NCBI GenBank assembly: GCA_944324285.1
Contig: CALUVR010000014.1
Coordinates: forward strand, 1 to 57,524
Direction of reading: 5' to 3'
DNA: 57,524 nt
Origin: Candidatus Gastranaerophilales bacterium
Lineage (GTDB): Bacteria; Cyanobacteriota; Vampirovibrionia; Gastranaerophilales; Gastranaerophilaceae
Shown: positions 9,184 to 18,558 of the stretch, piece by piece
How the letters are laid out: each line of letters starts with the position of its first letter
Numbering within the stretch: position 1 is the stretch's first letter
Notes under the pieces: model-generated
The model's database searches: none
What the model was told of the DNA's origin: nothing
Seen by the model: the letters and a program-made list of their open reading frames with translations, nothing else
Program-made: the position numbers and the translations under genes

Positions 9184-12072
9184 AATTTTCTTTTTCTTTC
9201 ATGTCGCGTTCAAATTTGCTTAAATTCAGCAAATCATCTTGAATTTTCTGTAAAAACGGGGACGGTGGAAGGTGTTCTGATTTCCCGAATTGGAAGCGTT
9301 TAATTGCGCGTGAGAGGAATAATCTTTCTTCTGCTCGTGTCATGCCGACATAGAGGAGTCGTTTTTCTTCCGAAATTTCCTCTTCTGTTTTGGCACGGTA
9401 AAGCGGGAGGATACCTTCCTCCAGTCCTGCAATAAAAACGCATTTAAATTCAAGACCTTTTGATGCGTGGAGCGTCATCAGGGAAATTCTGTCAGCCCTT
9501 TCATCAAGAGTGTCGGCTTCCGTGAGAAGTGATACCTCGTGGATAAATTCTTCTTTTGTTGGGAATTTTTCCGCAAGATTTACGAGGTATTTGAAAATAT
9601 AATCGTCGATTTCGCGTTCGGATTGAGCAGCTGCTCTTTTACCGGAAGTTTACTGCTCAGACTTTGCAGAAGATTTCTTATATGTTTGTTTTCGCAAAGT
9701 AGGTCATTTGAAAGCTTTACATAAGGCATTCCTGAACGTTGTAGGGCTTCCAGGATTGGTTTTAGCTGGGTTGAGGTTCTGTAGAGGATTGCAAAATCAG
9801 AGAACGAATAATCTTCAGCCTGTCCTTCAGATCTATCAGAATCCAGTGAAAAGAAGCTGTGACCGCCTATCATATTTTCGATTGTGCTTACGATAAATTC
9901 AGCCTCTGCCTTATCTGTAGGCGCTGTGTGGATTGTAATTTTTTCGTGAGGTTTATCGTATTTGGAAATTATGTTAAAGGCGTCAATCATCTGATTAGAG
10001 GCGTCGACTATTGTGTTTGTGGAGCGGTAGTTGTTTTTTAAGTTTATTATTTCAGCGTTCGGGTAGTCTGTTTTGAAGTTATTGAAGAATTTTGCGCTGC
10101 CGCCGCGGAAACCGTAAATCGCCTGATTAGGGTCGCCTATTGCAAGAATATTTCCGTCGTACGGGACAAGGAGTTTTATTAACTCATACTGGTTTTCGTC
10201 AATGTCCTGATATTCGTCGACTGAAACGTATTTGAAGCGGTCTTTATAACGGTTTAAGATATCAGGGTTTTCATTAAAAAGTTTAAGTGTCAGTGTTATA
10301 AGGTCATCGAATTCAAGAATATTTTCAGGGATTTCATCTTCTTTGTAAAGGGACTTTTCTTCCTTGCTTATAACTCTGAAATCCTCACTCAGTCCGAGTG
10401 TTTCGTGATTTTTTTTCAGGATTGAAAAACAGAGCGAGTGGAAGGTATGCATATTCAGTCCGGCGGCTTTTTCACCGAGAAGTTTTGAAAGTCTTTCTCT
10501 CATTTCGCCTGCGGCTTTTCTTGTGAAAGTGATTGCAAGACAGTTGTCTGCAGGAATATTTTTCTCAGAAATCATATAAGCAAGCCGTTTGGTTAATACG
10601 GTAGTTTTTCCCGACCCAGGACCTGCCATAATAAGGAGTTGTGAAGCCTCTGCTTTTACAGCTTTTTCCTGAAATTCATCAAGGGAAGCCGGCATGGTGT
10701 TTGCAATAGTGTGCGAGTCCGTTTTGTGCGGCGCCAGCGGCTGCGGATTAAAATCATTTATAGGTTTTTGAATTAACTGCGGGGTTATTTTCGGGATGTC
10801 TATGTTAAGTTTGAGGTTAACGAAATTTTTTTTTACAAGTTCGCTGTCGTCAAAAAGCCTTATGATACCATACTCGCCGTCGTAGCCGGCATGTTTTATG
10901 ACGTTGCCTTTTCTCAGGCGCGAAATTCCTTCACCTAACAGCGGCGAATCTTTTGATAAATCGTCGAGCGGAATTTCGCGCAGAATTGAAAGTTCAGAGC
11001 CGAATTTGCGGATTAATCTTTCGTATTCCGTAACAACGGATTTACTCTGGACTCCGACGCAGTTAATTTCTGAAATTATCTCCTGCAAAGGGACAAGGCT
11101 GAACACTTCTCCTGCGGTTGCAGGTTTAAAGGTGCTGTCAAAACTCCTGTCCGCAAGAGTGCAGACTCTGTTTAGAACGCCGATTGTCAGAGGTTTTCCG
11201 CAGACAGGGCAGATGTTGTTGAGTTTTAAACTTTCCTGCGGGGTAAGGCAGACGTTGCATTTTCTGTGTCCGTCCTCGTGGTACTTCCCTTCTTCAGGGA
11301 AAAATTCCACTGTACCGACATAGCCGTCGCCGGTTTTCAGGGCATTCATCATACTGAAATAATCCGGTTCTGTATCAAAGACGGTTGCTTCTCTTGCTAG
11401 TTTTGACGGTGAATGCGCGTCAGAATTTGATACAAGGCGGTATTTATCAAGTTTTGAAACCTTCCAGTTCATCTCAGGGTCTGACGATAACCCTGTTTCA
11501 ACCGCAAAAATATGTTCCGCTAAATCTCCGTAACATTCTTCAATGGAATCAAACCCCGACTTTGACCCGAGAACCGAAAACCATGGGGTCCAGATGTGGG
11601 CGGGGATTATGTAAGAGCCTTCGCCTGATTCAAGGGCTATTTCAAGGAGGTCGCGGGAATCCAGACCTAAAATCGGGCGTCCGTCGGATTTGATATTGCC
11701 GATTGCGCCGAGTTTATCGCGGAAACGTCCTGCGGCTTCCATATCAGGAACGAAAACTACATGGTGAACTTTTCTTGTTTTATCCCCTTTTTTATAAATT
11801 GTTGAAATTTCAACCGAAAGAACAAATCTGACTGGTGTTGAAGTTTTAAAGATTTCTTTTTCAATGTCAGGGCGAAGGTTAAAAACGCCGTTGCCTGCAG
11901 GGATTAATTTTTCCTGAATTTCCGCAAACCACGCAGGATGTGTAAAATCTCCCGTTGAAATTACGCTCAATCCTTTTTTCTGTGCCCAGATGGCTAATTC
12001 TTCAAGATTGCAGCTTTTGCTTGTCGCGCGGGAATACTTTGAATGGATGTGCAGGTCTGCGTAAAAAAACAT
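9161..12072 (-). CDS. PHP domain-UvrD helicase fusion, frameshifted near 9650
   Basis: The start at 12072 (MFFYADLHIHSKYS) follows an AAGGAGAG Shine-Dalgarno, although an in-frame ATG lies 9 codons upstream. The N-terminal PHP phosphoesterase domain shows DLHIHSKYSR and NSDAHSPS. A zinc-ribbon-like region follows (CNVCLTPQE ... CPVCGKP). Then comes a UvrD/Rep SF1 helicase with Walker A GPGSGKTTVLTKR, DEYQDID and GDPNQAIYGFRGG. The frame ends early at an in-frame TAA at about 9572. The rest (DDYIFKYLVNLAEK, then MTLHASKGLEF and VGMTRAEERLFLSR) continues in another frame. Restoring one A to the AAA run at 9649-9651 rejoins the frames as SKTSGKRAAAQSEREIDDY, giving about 970 residues. A sequencing error or a genuine disabling mutation are both possible. 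Role: DNA unwinding or repair, inferred. Confidence 0.8.
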
Positions 12073-12097
12073 TTCAACTCTCTCCTTTTTAGAAACC

Positions 12098-12130
12098 ATA
12101 CCACTGACAAAGCAGTCGGTATGATATCAT
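12098..12130. promoter_or_regulatory. Imperfect palindrome upstream of the helicase gene
   Basis: ATACCACTG and CAGTCGGTAT flank a 6-nt loop, directly followed by the palindrome ATGATATCAT. It lies just upstream of the PHP-UvrD start, with no T-run after it. It could be an operator or a leader hairpin. No factor can be named. Confidence 0.3.
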
Positions 12131-12172
12131 AAACTTTTCTTTATTATATTTAAAGCCTGCATGGCAAGTCAA

Positions 12173-12823
12173 TTAAAATTTAAATTTTGTTGAAAAGTTT
12201 AATTGAGAGCGTACTGGTGTTGTGGTTTCCGAATAAATTTGCCCTGCACCTATATCAAAATTCATTCTGTCGTCCTTGAAGGGTTTCAGGCTGAAAATAA
12301 GTTCGTTTTTTCTGTTTCTGTCCATAAAGTTTGTGGAATATACGTTCTGCAAAGTGACGTGGTTATTGAGTTTGTATTCAGGGGTGAAGGCGAAGGTTCC
12401 TTTACCTGTTTTTTCAAGTGATGTAAAGGCGCTGCTTTTGTAGGATGTATTCAGTGTGAATTTGTTTTTGTTATACTTTGCAAACATAGTCCCTGTTTGG
12501 GAATATGAATCCGGCGCAAAGGTGTAGTCGGATTTTGTTCCGAAAGAAAAGTTTCCGTGTTTTTTCTCTCTTGTAAATGAGGTTGAATGCTTGTCGTAAG
12601 GATTTTTGTTTTTGTAATCGAAAATGTTCTGCGTTGTCACTGTGTAAGTTTTTTGCTGTGTAAGGTCGAGTTTTTCCGATTTCAAATTTTGCGGAGATTT
12701 GAGGTTTATGCGTTCAATCGGAGATGCTAATTCAAGCTGTATTTCATCCTCTGTTTCCCCATCCGCAAAAACCGGAAGCGCTATCAGAAATAAAGTTAAT
12801 ATAAGCAGGGAAAATTTTTTCAT
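12173..12823 (-). CDS. Putative outer-membrane beta-barrel protein
   Basis: No family recognised. 216 residues with a signal peptide (MKKFSLLILTLFLIALPVFA). The mature part alternates polar and hydrophobic residues in short strands (FSFGTKSDYTFAPD, KFTLNTSYKSSAF, LNFSTKFKF) and ends in Phe, as outer-membrane barrels often do. A TATAAT-like box lies just upstream of the ATG and no strong Shine-Dalgarno is seen. The helicase gene lies 100 bp downstream on the same strand but is probably separate. Confidence 0.7.
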   Translation of the reverse strand: MKKFSLLILTLFLIALPVFADGETEDEIQLELASPIERINLKSPQNLKSEKLDLTQQKTYTVTTQNIFDYKNKNPYDKHSTSFTREKKHGNFSFGTKSDYTFAPDSYSQTGTMFAKYNKNKFTLNTSYKSSAFTSLEKTGKGTFAFTPEYKLNNHVTLQNVYSTNFMDRNRKNELIFSLKPFKDDRMNFDIGAGQIYSETTTPVRSQLNFSTKFKF

Positions 12824-12928
12824 ACTTAAATTATATTAGTAATTTGTAAAGAAATAAAGCCCCCCGGGAATTTATGTTATATTAGAAAATAAAGATATTA
12901 TCACATACAAAAGTTTATGATATAAAAG

Positions 12929-12960
12929 ACTGGATTGCTTCGCTAACGCTCGCAATGACA
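12929..12960 (+). repeat. Short palindromic repeat, GGATT-TTCG family, copy 2
   Basis: ACTGGATTGCTTCGCTAACG followed by CTCGCAATGACA. The same unit occurs at 49930-49967 and, inverted, at 57137-57174. It lies between two divergent genes. Confidence 0.8.
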
Positions 12961-13007
12961 GTTTAGCAGATTGGCTTAAACTAAAAACATTTAAGGAGAA
13001 ATTTTTT

Positions 13008-14642
13008 ATGAAAGTTTTAATAATAGGAGGCGGCGCGTGCGGCGCAAGTGCTGCGGCAAGATTGAGAAGGCTTGATGACAGCGCTGAGATTTTAATCTTA
13101 GAAAAAACTTTTGAGATTTCAATCGCAAACTGCGGACTGCCTTACTATTGCTCGGGCGTAATTGCGGATGAAGAGGTTATGCATGTTTCATCCCCGAAAA
13201 AGTTTAAGGAGCTTCTGAATGTTGATATCAAGCTCGGAGCGGAAGTCGTTGCGATTAAACGGGATGAAAAGAAAGTTGTGCTGCAAAACGGGGAAGAACT
13301 CTCTTACGACAAACTTGTGCTTGCTCCTGGGGCAAGTCCTTTTATTCCTGATATAAAAGGGGCTAAAAATAATCCGAAAATCTTTACTGTGAGAATGCTT
13401 CAGGATGCTGAAAAGATAAAAGAATTTATAAAAATTACGGGTGCAAAAAATGCAGTTGTCATAGGTGGCGGCTTTATCGGGATTGAAATGGCGGAGAGTC
13501 TTGCAGAACTTGCGAATACAACGATTGTCGAATTAGGAAGGCATGTTTTGCCGCAAGTTGATGATGAAATTGCCGCTGTTGCTCAAAATGAAATCAGAAA
13601 ACATGGCGTTAATTTGATTTTGTCGGACGGAGTGAAAGAATTCGGTGAGAATGAACTTACTCTTGAATCCGGCAGACAAATTCCTTATGATATTGCGATT
13701 ATGGGTATTGGTGTTCGTCCAGAAACAACTCTTGCCGCAGCCTGCGGGCTTGAAATCGGAAAATCCGGCGGAGTGAAAGTAAATGAATTTATGCAGACCT
13801 CTGATGAAAATATTTATGCAGGCGGTGACAGCGTGGAAGTAAGTCATTTTGTGTCCGGTGCGGATGTATTAATTCCGCTTGCAGGACCTGCAAACCGTCA
13901 CGGAAGAATTATCGCGGATAATATTAAAGGTTACAAATCAACCTACAAAAAAACAATCGGCGCGTCTGTCATAAAGGTTTTTGATTTGACGGTCGCAAGC
14001 GTCGGAATGTCTGAAACAGCGCTTAAAAAATCAGGAATTGATTATTTAAAGACCATGACTTTCGGATTTTCCCACGCAAGCTATTATCCCGGTGCGACAA
14101 GAACCTTATATAAATTGATGTTTAATAAAGATGGCGAAATTCTCGGAATGCAGGCGGTCGGGTATGAAGGTGTCGAAAAACGGGTTGACGTTATGGCGAC
14201 GGCTATGCGTAATCATAACAAAGTTTGGGATTTAATCGACATTGAACTCTGCTACGCGCCGCCTTATTCTTCCGCAAAAGATCCTGTCAATATCCTCGGC
14301 ATGAATGCTGATAATATTTTGAAAGGATTTTTTAAACCCGCGTTTTATGAAGATTTGAAAGACGCAATTCTTATTGATGTGAGAAATTTTCAAACATACA
14401 GCAGAGAAACAATTGACGGCGCAAAACATATTTATACGCCTGATTTACGGGAAAAATATACAGAACTCCCGCGGGATAAAAAGATTGTTCTTTTCTGTAA
14501 TACAGGGTTTCAGAGCTATGTTGCATCAAGAATTCTTGTCCAGAGGGGTTTTGAAAATGTTTACAGCCTCTGCGCCGGAATTGAGTTGTATAAGCTCTTA
14601 AAGCAGAACGAAGAGGCAGAGAAAGAAACTTTGAAAATATAA
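13008..14642 (+). CDS. CoA-disulfide reductase with C-terminal rhodanese domain
   Basis: FAD-dependent NAD(P)H:CoA-disulfide / persulfide reductase (CoADR-RHD type). 544 residues. The FAD Rossmann fold opens at residues 5-16 (IIGGGACGASAA). The single redox Cys is C42 in ANCGLPYY, typical of this subgroup. The NAD(P) site is at about 147-160 (VVIGGGFIGIEMA) and the second FAD motif is NIYAGGDSVE. A rhodanese domain occupies about 440-535, with catalytic Cys about 497 in LFCNTGF. Shine-Dalgarno AAGGAG precedes the ATG. The ferredoxin-nitroreductase starts 14 bp downstream, so the two are probably co-transcribed. Likely role: thiol or polysulfide redox control in the cytoplasm, inferred from the family. 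Confidence 0.88.
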   Translation: MKVLIIGGGACGASAAARLRRLDDSAEILILEKTFEISIANCGLPYYCSGVIADEEVMHVSSPKKFKELLNVDIKLGAEVVAIKRDEKKVVLQNGEELSYDKLVLAPGASPFIPDIKGAKNNPKIFTVRMLQDAEKIKEFIKITGAKNAVVIGGGFIGIEMAESLAELANTTIVELGRHVLPQVDDEIAAVAQNEIRKHGVNLILSDGVKEFGENELTLESGRQIPYDIAIMGIGVRPETTLAAACGLEIGKSGGVKVNEFMQTSDENIYAGGDSVEVSHFVSGADVLIPLAGPANRHGRIIADNIKGYKSTYKKTIGASVIKVFDLTVASVGMSETALKKSGIDYLKTMTFGFSHASYYPGATRTLYKLMFNKDGEILGMQAVGYEGVEKRVDVMATAMRNHNKVWDLIDIELCYAPPYSSAKDPVNILGMNADNILKGFFKPAFYEDLKDAILIDVRNFQTYSRETIDGAKHIYTPDLREKYTELPRDKKIVLFCNTGFQSYVASRILVQRGFENVYSLCAGIELYKLLKQNEEAEKETLKI

Positions 14643-14656
14643 GTTAGGAGAAATGT

Positions 14657-15547
14657 ATGACAGGAAAAAATTTGGTTATAGACAAAGAAAAATGTATTCA
14701 CTGCGGATTATGCGTAAATGACTGCACTGCATTTGCGCTGGAACTTGACGACAGTAAAACTCCAAAGTTCACCGAAGGCGGCGAAGATAGATGTATTAAA
14801 TGCCAGCACTGCCTTGCTGTGTGCCCTGTCGGAGCACTTTCAATCCTTGATAAAAAGCCTGAAAATTCCGATAAAATTTTGCCTCATTATAATTCCGATG
14901 AGCTTTTGAACCTTATCAAAAGCCGCAGAAGCATCCGACATTTTAAATCTGAAAATGTTCCCGCTGAAACTATCGCAAAACTTAAAGATATGCTTAACTG
15001 GGTTCCGACAGGGTGCAACAATCACGGGCTTCATTTTTCCTTCATTGAAGATGTGAATGTGATGAATGATTTTAGAAATTACACAAATCAAAAACTTATT
15101 AACATTTTGCAGAAAGCTCCTGTAAAAGGGCTAGCCGGAAAATTTTCGGGATATAAAGATGCTCTGATAAACGGAAATGACGTTATTTTTCGCGGGGCAC
15201 CACACATGATAGTAGTTTCAGCCCCTATTAAGGCACCGTGTGCTAATATTGATCCTATAATTGCGTTGAGTTATTTTGATCTTTACGCACAGAGTCTTGG
15301 TGTTGGTACATTATGGTGCGGTTTCGGAGAAGCCTGTCTGCAAATTTTTCCTGAACTGTGCAGGGAGTTGAAAATTCCTGACGGGTATAAGGCATCTTAT
15401 GTCATGCTTTTCGGTCTGCCTGATGTAAAATATGCCAGAACAACCCAGCCTGAACCTTTTGACATGTCTGTGACCGATAAATTTAATTCCGCCAAAATGC
15501 CGCTTCTAGATAGAGTAAAAAGATATTTCTGGAATTGTGCAAGATAG
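14657..15547 (+). CDS. Ferredoxin-nitroreductase fusion
   Basis: 296 residues. The first 70 form a two-[4Fe-4S] ferredoxin: CIHCGLCVNDC and CIKCQHCLAVCPVG. The rest is an FMN-dependent nitroreductase domain, starting at SRRSIRHFKSENV. The family reduces nitro groups, quinones or similar substrates, here probably with electrons passed from the clusters. Shine-Dalgarno AGGAGAAAT precedes the ATG. It follows the CoA-disulfide reductase by 14 bp in a likely two-gene operon. The physiological substrate is unknown. Confidence 0.88.
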   Translation: MTGKNLVIDKEKCIHCGLCVNDCTAFALELDDSKTPKFTEGGEDRCIKCQHCLAVCPVGALSILDKKPENSDKILPHYNSDELLNLIKSRRSIRHFKSENVPAETIAKLKDMLNWVPTGCNNHGLHFSFIEDVNVMNDFRNYTNQKLINILQKAPVKGLAGKFSGYKDALINGNDVIFRGAPHMIVVSAPIKAPCANIDPIIALSYFDLYAQSLGVGTLWCGFGEACLQIFPELCRELKIPDGYKASYVMLFGLPDVKYARTTQPEPFDMSVTDKFNSAKMPLLDRVKRYFWNCAR

Positions 15548-15895
15548 TTTTGCACCCTTACAAGGAGCATTGTTACTGCATTAGTATCTTAGTTGTGCAG
15601 GTATGCCAAACCGACCAATCTTTTTGCCTCCCTTATGAAGGGAGGCAGATGCGTGAGCGCCGGAGGGTTTGGAGCTGATACCCCTCTCCTGAATTTGTAA
15701 ATTCGCTAATGCTCATTAACAAATTCTACCCTCAGCACAAGGCATACAGGATCACAAGGCTCGTTCTTCGCCTGCTCATTTTGTATCCCGCAAGTGGTGA
15801 GGGGACTTGTGTTTTACCCCTTCATCTTTTTTGCTAAATTGCCTCTCATTTCTCTCTTTATTGCATTTATCGTGTTAAAGTCAACCCCTGTTAGT
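15548..15895. other. Gene-free stretch with nested repeats
   Basis: No gene seen. It contains a copy of the 44-bp CCTCCC repeat (15627-15670). An AT-rich palindrome follows, with AATTTGTAAATTCGC pairing near AACAAATTCT. Next is a block around 15750-15815 containing TTTGTATCCCGCAAGTGG, which recurs at about 57357-57374. The two convergent genes on either side end in this zone. Confidence 0.7.
15627..15670 (+). repeat. 44-bp CCTCCC...GGAGGG repeat, copy 1
   Basis: CCTCCCTTATGAAGGGAGG hairpin followed by a GCGTGAGCGC hairpin and CGGAGGGTTT. Related copies: 36863-36906, 49721-49763, 57176-57220 and 57393-57434. Confidence 0.85.
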
Positions 15896-16315
15896 TTATT
15901 TTGCCGTACAGTATTCAGGATTGCTATGGATTTTTTCCATAAAGTTATCTTCTTCTGTCGTTGTTTCTAAATTGCCGTCAGCTATCCGTTCAAGACTCTT
16001 TATCCCTGCCGCTGCATATTGCTTTGTTAAGTTAAGCGGAAGTTTGCACTCGTATTTTGCATGTTTAAAATGGCATCTTCTATCAGGAGTCATCCCGAAA
16101 ATTTGTAAAACTCCGTCGGTTGTTTTGTCATGAGTACAGGTGTTGAGCTTCTCCCAAACAGGTTTGTATACTAATGCTCTTGCAGATGCACCCTCCATTA
16201 AAAAACTCTGCATGCTTGGTGCAGCAAAATCTATGTCCTCATTCGCACTGACTCCATAACCGCATCCAAATAAAATAACTATTCCTGCGAAAATAACCAA
16301 TAATTTCTTTTTCAT
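15896..16315 (-). CDS. Small secreted protein or lipoprotein
   Basis: No family recognised. 139 residues with Shine-Dalgarno AGGAG 8 nt before the ATG. The N-terminus is a signal sequence ending LFGC, a plausible lipobox with Cys 18. An alternative signal-peptidase I site at GVSANED cannot be excluded. The mature part has five further Cys (NTCTHD, RRCHFKH, YECKLP, PEYCTAK and one nearby), suggesting disulfide bonds in the periplasm. Confidence 0.7.
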   Translation of the reverse strand: MKKKLLVIFAGIVILFGCGYGVSANEDIDFAAPSMQSFLMEGASARALVYKPVWEKLNTCTHDKTTDGVLQIFGMTPDRRCHFKHAKYECKLPLNLTKQYAAAGIKSLERIADGNLETTTEEDNFMEKIHSNPEYCTAK

Positions 16316-16407
16316 AATAAATCTCCTAAACTCTTTATACCTTATTATAAAATTATAATGTTTAAAACGGCATTTTTATTAAGAAACTTTAATTTTTAAT
16401 TTTCTAA

Positions 16408-16436
16408 TTGACAAAGGTTTATTAAGTGCTTAAATG
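16408..16436 (+). promoter_or_regulatory. Putative sigma-70 promoter
   Basis: TTGACA at 16408-16413, a 17-bp spacer, then TAAATG at 16431-16436. About 55 bp upstream of the following gene. Confidence 0.45.
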
Positions 16437-16490
16437 TTTAGAGTAAATAATAAATGTTCAAAATACACTTTTTAAAAAAGGTGTTGAGAA

Positions 16491-17081
16491 ATGATTAGTG
16501 CGATATCAAATAATAATATAAATAATACTTATAATAATAAAATTCAATATTTATCAAGCGATACGAAAAATTTTACCGCGCATATTCCGAAGGTCATATA
16601 TAAGCAGGCGGAAAAACAAAATATCTGGCATAAGTATCCTTTGAAATATGTGGTATACAGTAACGATTTTGGCGAAGCCGTAAGACCTGTTATAGGAAAT
16701 ATGATGGCGCGTCTTTCGTGGATTCCATCAGTGTCTTATACTTTACTGGCATTGAATAGCAGCGGAAAAAAGGATAATCTTGCAAAAGAACTGGCATTTC
16801 AGGGAATTGCAAGTTTTTTATTGCCCTATCTGACCCTCAGAACAACCCGCCATTGTGCATCAAAAGCTATTGACAAGCTTCCGCAGGACTGGAAAACCTC
16901 TTTTAAACAAAAAACTCAGGATTTTCCTAAATTAGATAAATTTGTTAAAAGGTTTGCAAAAAACAATAAAAGCGGCTACAAAAATATAGCTGTTTCAACT
17001 GCAGGAATAGGTGTGTTGCTTGCCTGCGTAAAGCCTATTGATGAAGCTGTTATGAAGCTTTTGAATAAACATTTCGGTTAA
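16491..17081 (+). CDS. Hypothetical membrane-associated protein
   Basis: No family recognised. 196 residues: an Asn-rich N-terminus (NNNINNTYNNK), then two hydrophobic stretches at about 77-88 and 103-117, and a third near 166-178 (AVSTAGIGVLLAC). An AAGGTG Shine-Dalgarno precedes the ATG. It is followed by an M48 protease and a secreted protein on the same strand, with no visible terminator between them. Confidence 0.65.
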   Translation: MISAISNNNINNTYNNKIQYLSSDTKNFTAHIPKVIYKQAEKQNIWHKYPLKYVVYSNDFGEAVRPVIGNMMARLSWIPSVSYTLLALNSSGKKDNLAKELAFQGIASFLLPYLTLRTTRHCASKAIDKLPQDWKTSFKQKTQDFPKLDKFVKRFAKNNKSGYKNIAVSTAGIGVLLACVKPIDEAVMKLLNKHFG

Positions 17082-17153
17082 ATGTTTGCATTTTAAAATT
17101 CTTTTCTGATAAAATTACAGTATGAATTAAGATAGTTGATTAGAGGGAATTTT

Positions 17154-17852
17154 ATGAAAAAGACTTTAGTGAGTATTATATGCGCTGTTTTGTTGGGCGT
17201 ATTGCCGGCTGCAGCTGCTCAAGATGTGTTTGTAAACAGATTTCAAAACCTGCAAGAAAAACAGGAAACTATCAGCCGCATTGGTTTTCGGCTTTTGAAC
17301 GCCAATAGAATTTCCCATAGAATGGTGTTTCAATACAGTGATAAAAATATAATTAATGCGGTGACTTACCATACCGGCAGAAGAATAGTTTTCTATCAGG
17401 GACTTATGGCATATACGACCGACGAAGATCAGGTTGCAGCAGTTTTGGCTCACGAAATCTCGCACGGTATAGATTCATATCACGGGATTTTCCGCGGTAC
17501 ATTTTCATTTTTAGCGTCTATGTTCACCCCGCGTAAGTATGAGAAAAAGGCAGATAAAAGAGCGATTGATTTTATGGTGAACGCCGGCTATAACCCTGTT
17601 GCCATGATTGTTATGATGAATAAAACTTTTGCACAGGATAGATATGAATTTCTTGCAACACATCCGCTTGCCTCAAGAAGAATGGCTTACGTATATGAAT
17701 ACATCTTTTTTAAGTATCCTGAATTCCTGAAAAATAACAAATATCAGGACAATATTTATTATCAGAATTTCCTTTTAACTTCTCAGGAGAATAGACGAAA
17801 ACTTCAGCGCAAAGTGGAAACCCGTTCAAAGAGTAATGTAAACTATGATTAG
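17154..17852 (+). CDS. M48-family metalloprotease, exported
   Basis: Zinc metalloprotease of the M48 (BepA/Oma1-like) group. 232 residues from the ATG after AGAGGGAA, with an in-frame ATG six codons upstream. Signal peptide at 1-22 (ending PAAAA). Catalytic motif HEISH at residues 100-104, and the third zinc ligand is probably E130 in YEKKADKRAIDFM. THPLASRRM near residue 180 is also typical. It lacks the TPR tail of BepA. Likely acts in periplasmic or outer-membrane protein quality control, inferred. Its end overlaps the next gene by 8 bp. Confidence 0.85.
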   Translation: MKKTLVSIICAVLLGVLPAAAAQDVFVNRFQNLQEKQETISRIGFRLLNANRISHRMVFQYSDKNIINAVTYHTGRRIVFYQGLMAYTTDEDQVAAVLAHEISHGIDSYHGIFRGTFSFLASMFTPRKYEKKADKRAIDFMVNAGYNPVAMIVMMNKTFAQDRYEFLATHPLASRRMAYVYEYIFFKYPEFLKNNKYQDNIYYQNFLLTSQENRRKLQRKVETRSKSNVNYD

Positions 17853-18558
17853 ATTTATTCTGATTGCATGTATACTGGGACTGCTGCCGTGTTATGCGGC
17901 GGGGTACACTCCGGAACTTATAAAAGACGAACTTGTAGAAAAGACGCTTTCCGGTGTTAGTGATGTGTACCCTGAGCCGAACTTGGATTATGACTATTCG
18001 GATAAGAATATAAAATATCCTCTTGTGCCGCGGGTTCGTCCATATAGATCGTTACATTACGATGATAAACTTGTAAAACTTTACCTGCAGGATGTCAGCA
18101 GTGATTATCCTGAGGCGAATTTGAATTACGATTATACAAAAGTGAAATTTTTGCCTCTCCATATAAGGTTTGTGGAAGAAATCTATTCTCACGGCGATAA
18201 AAACGAAGAAGGCGAAATTGTTAAATTCAAGGTAATTCGTGATGTTGAGGACGGCGGGCGTGTTATCGTGCCTCAGGGAACAATCGGGACAGCCAAGATT
18301 GAAACCATTTCCCCGAACGGATTTATGGGAGTTCCGGCAGAAGTTATTGTTGCGCATTTTAATGTTCCGGGGCTTGAACGAAAAAAGATTGAGGGGGAAG
18401 TTGATAAAACCGGTATGAATTTTATGGGGCTTGCAGGTGCTTTAAAATATTCAATCGGAACGTTTATCCCCGGGACAGGGTATCTTTTTATGCTCATAAA
18501 AGGCGGGCATGTAAAAATAAATACTTATGACGTATATGAAATTAAATATGTACCTTAA
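17845..18558 (+). CDS. Secreted protein with two YPExNLxYDY repeats
   Basis: No named family. 237 residues with a signal peptide (MIRFILIACILGLLPCYA). Two imperfect repeats at about residues 30-62 and 74-107 share L-x2-VSxxYPExNLxYDY. The C-terminal half contains GGRVIVPQGTIGTAKI and looks beta-rich. The start overlaps the protease stop (ATGATTAG), so the two are translationally coupled and may work together. The end overlaps the convergent ketosynthase gene by 17 bp. Confidence 0.75.
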   Translation: MIRFILIACILGLLPCYAAGYTPELIKDELVEKTLSGVSDVYPEPNLDYDYSDKNIKYPLVPRVRPYRSLHYDDKLVKLYLQDVSSDYPEANLNYDYTKVKFLPLHIRFVEEIYSHGDKNEEGEIVKFKVIRDVEDGGRVIVPQGTIGTAKIETISPNGFMGVPAEVIVAHFNVPGLERKKIEGEVDKTGMNFMGLAGALKYSIGTFIPGTGYLFMLIKGGHVKINTYDVYEIKYVP

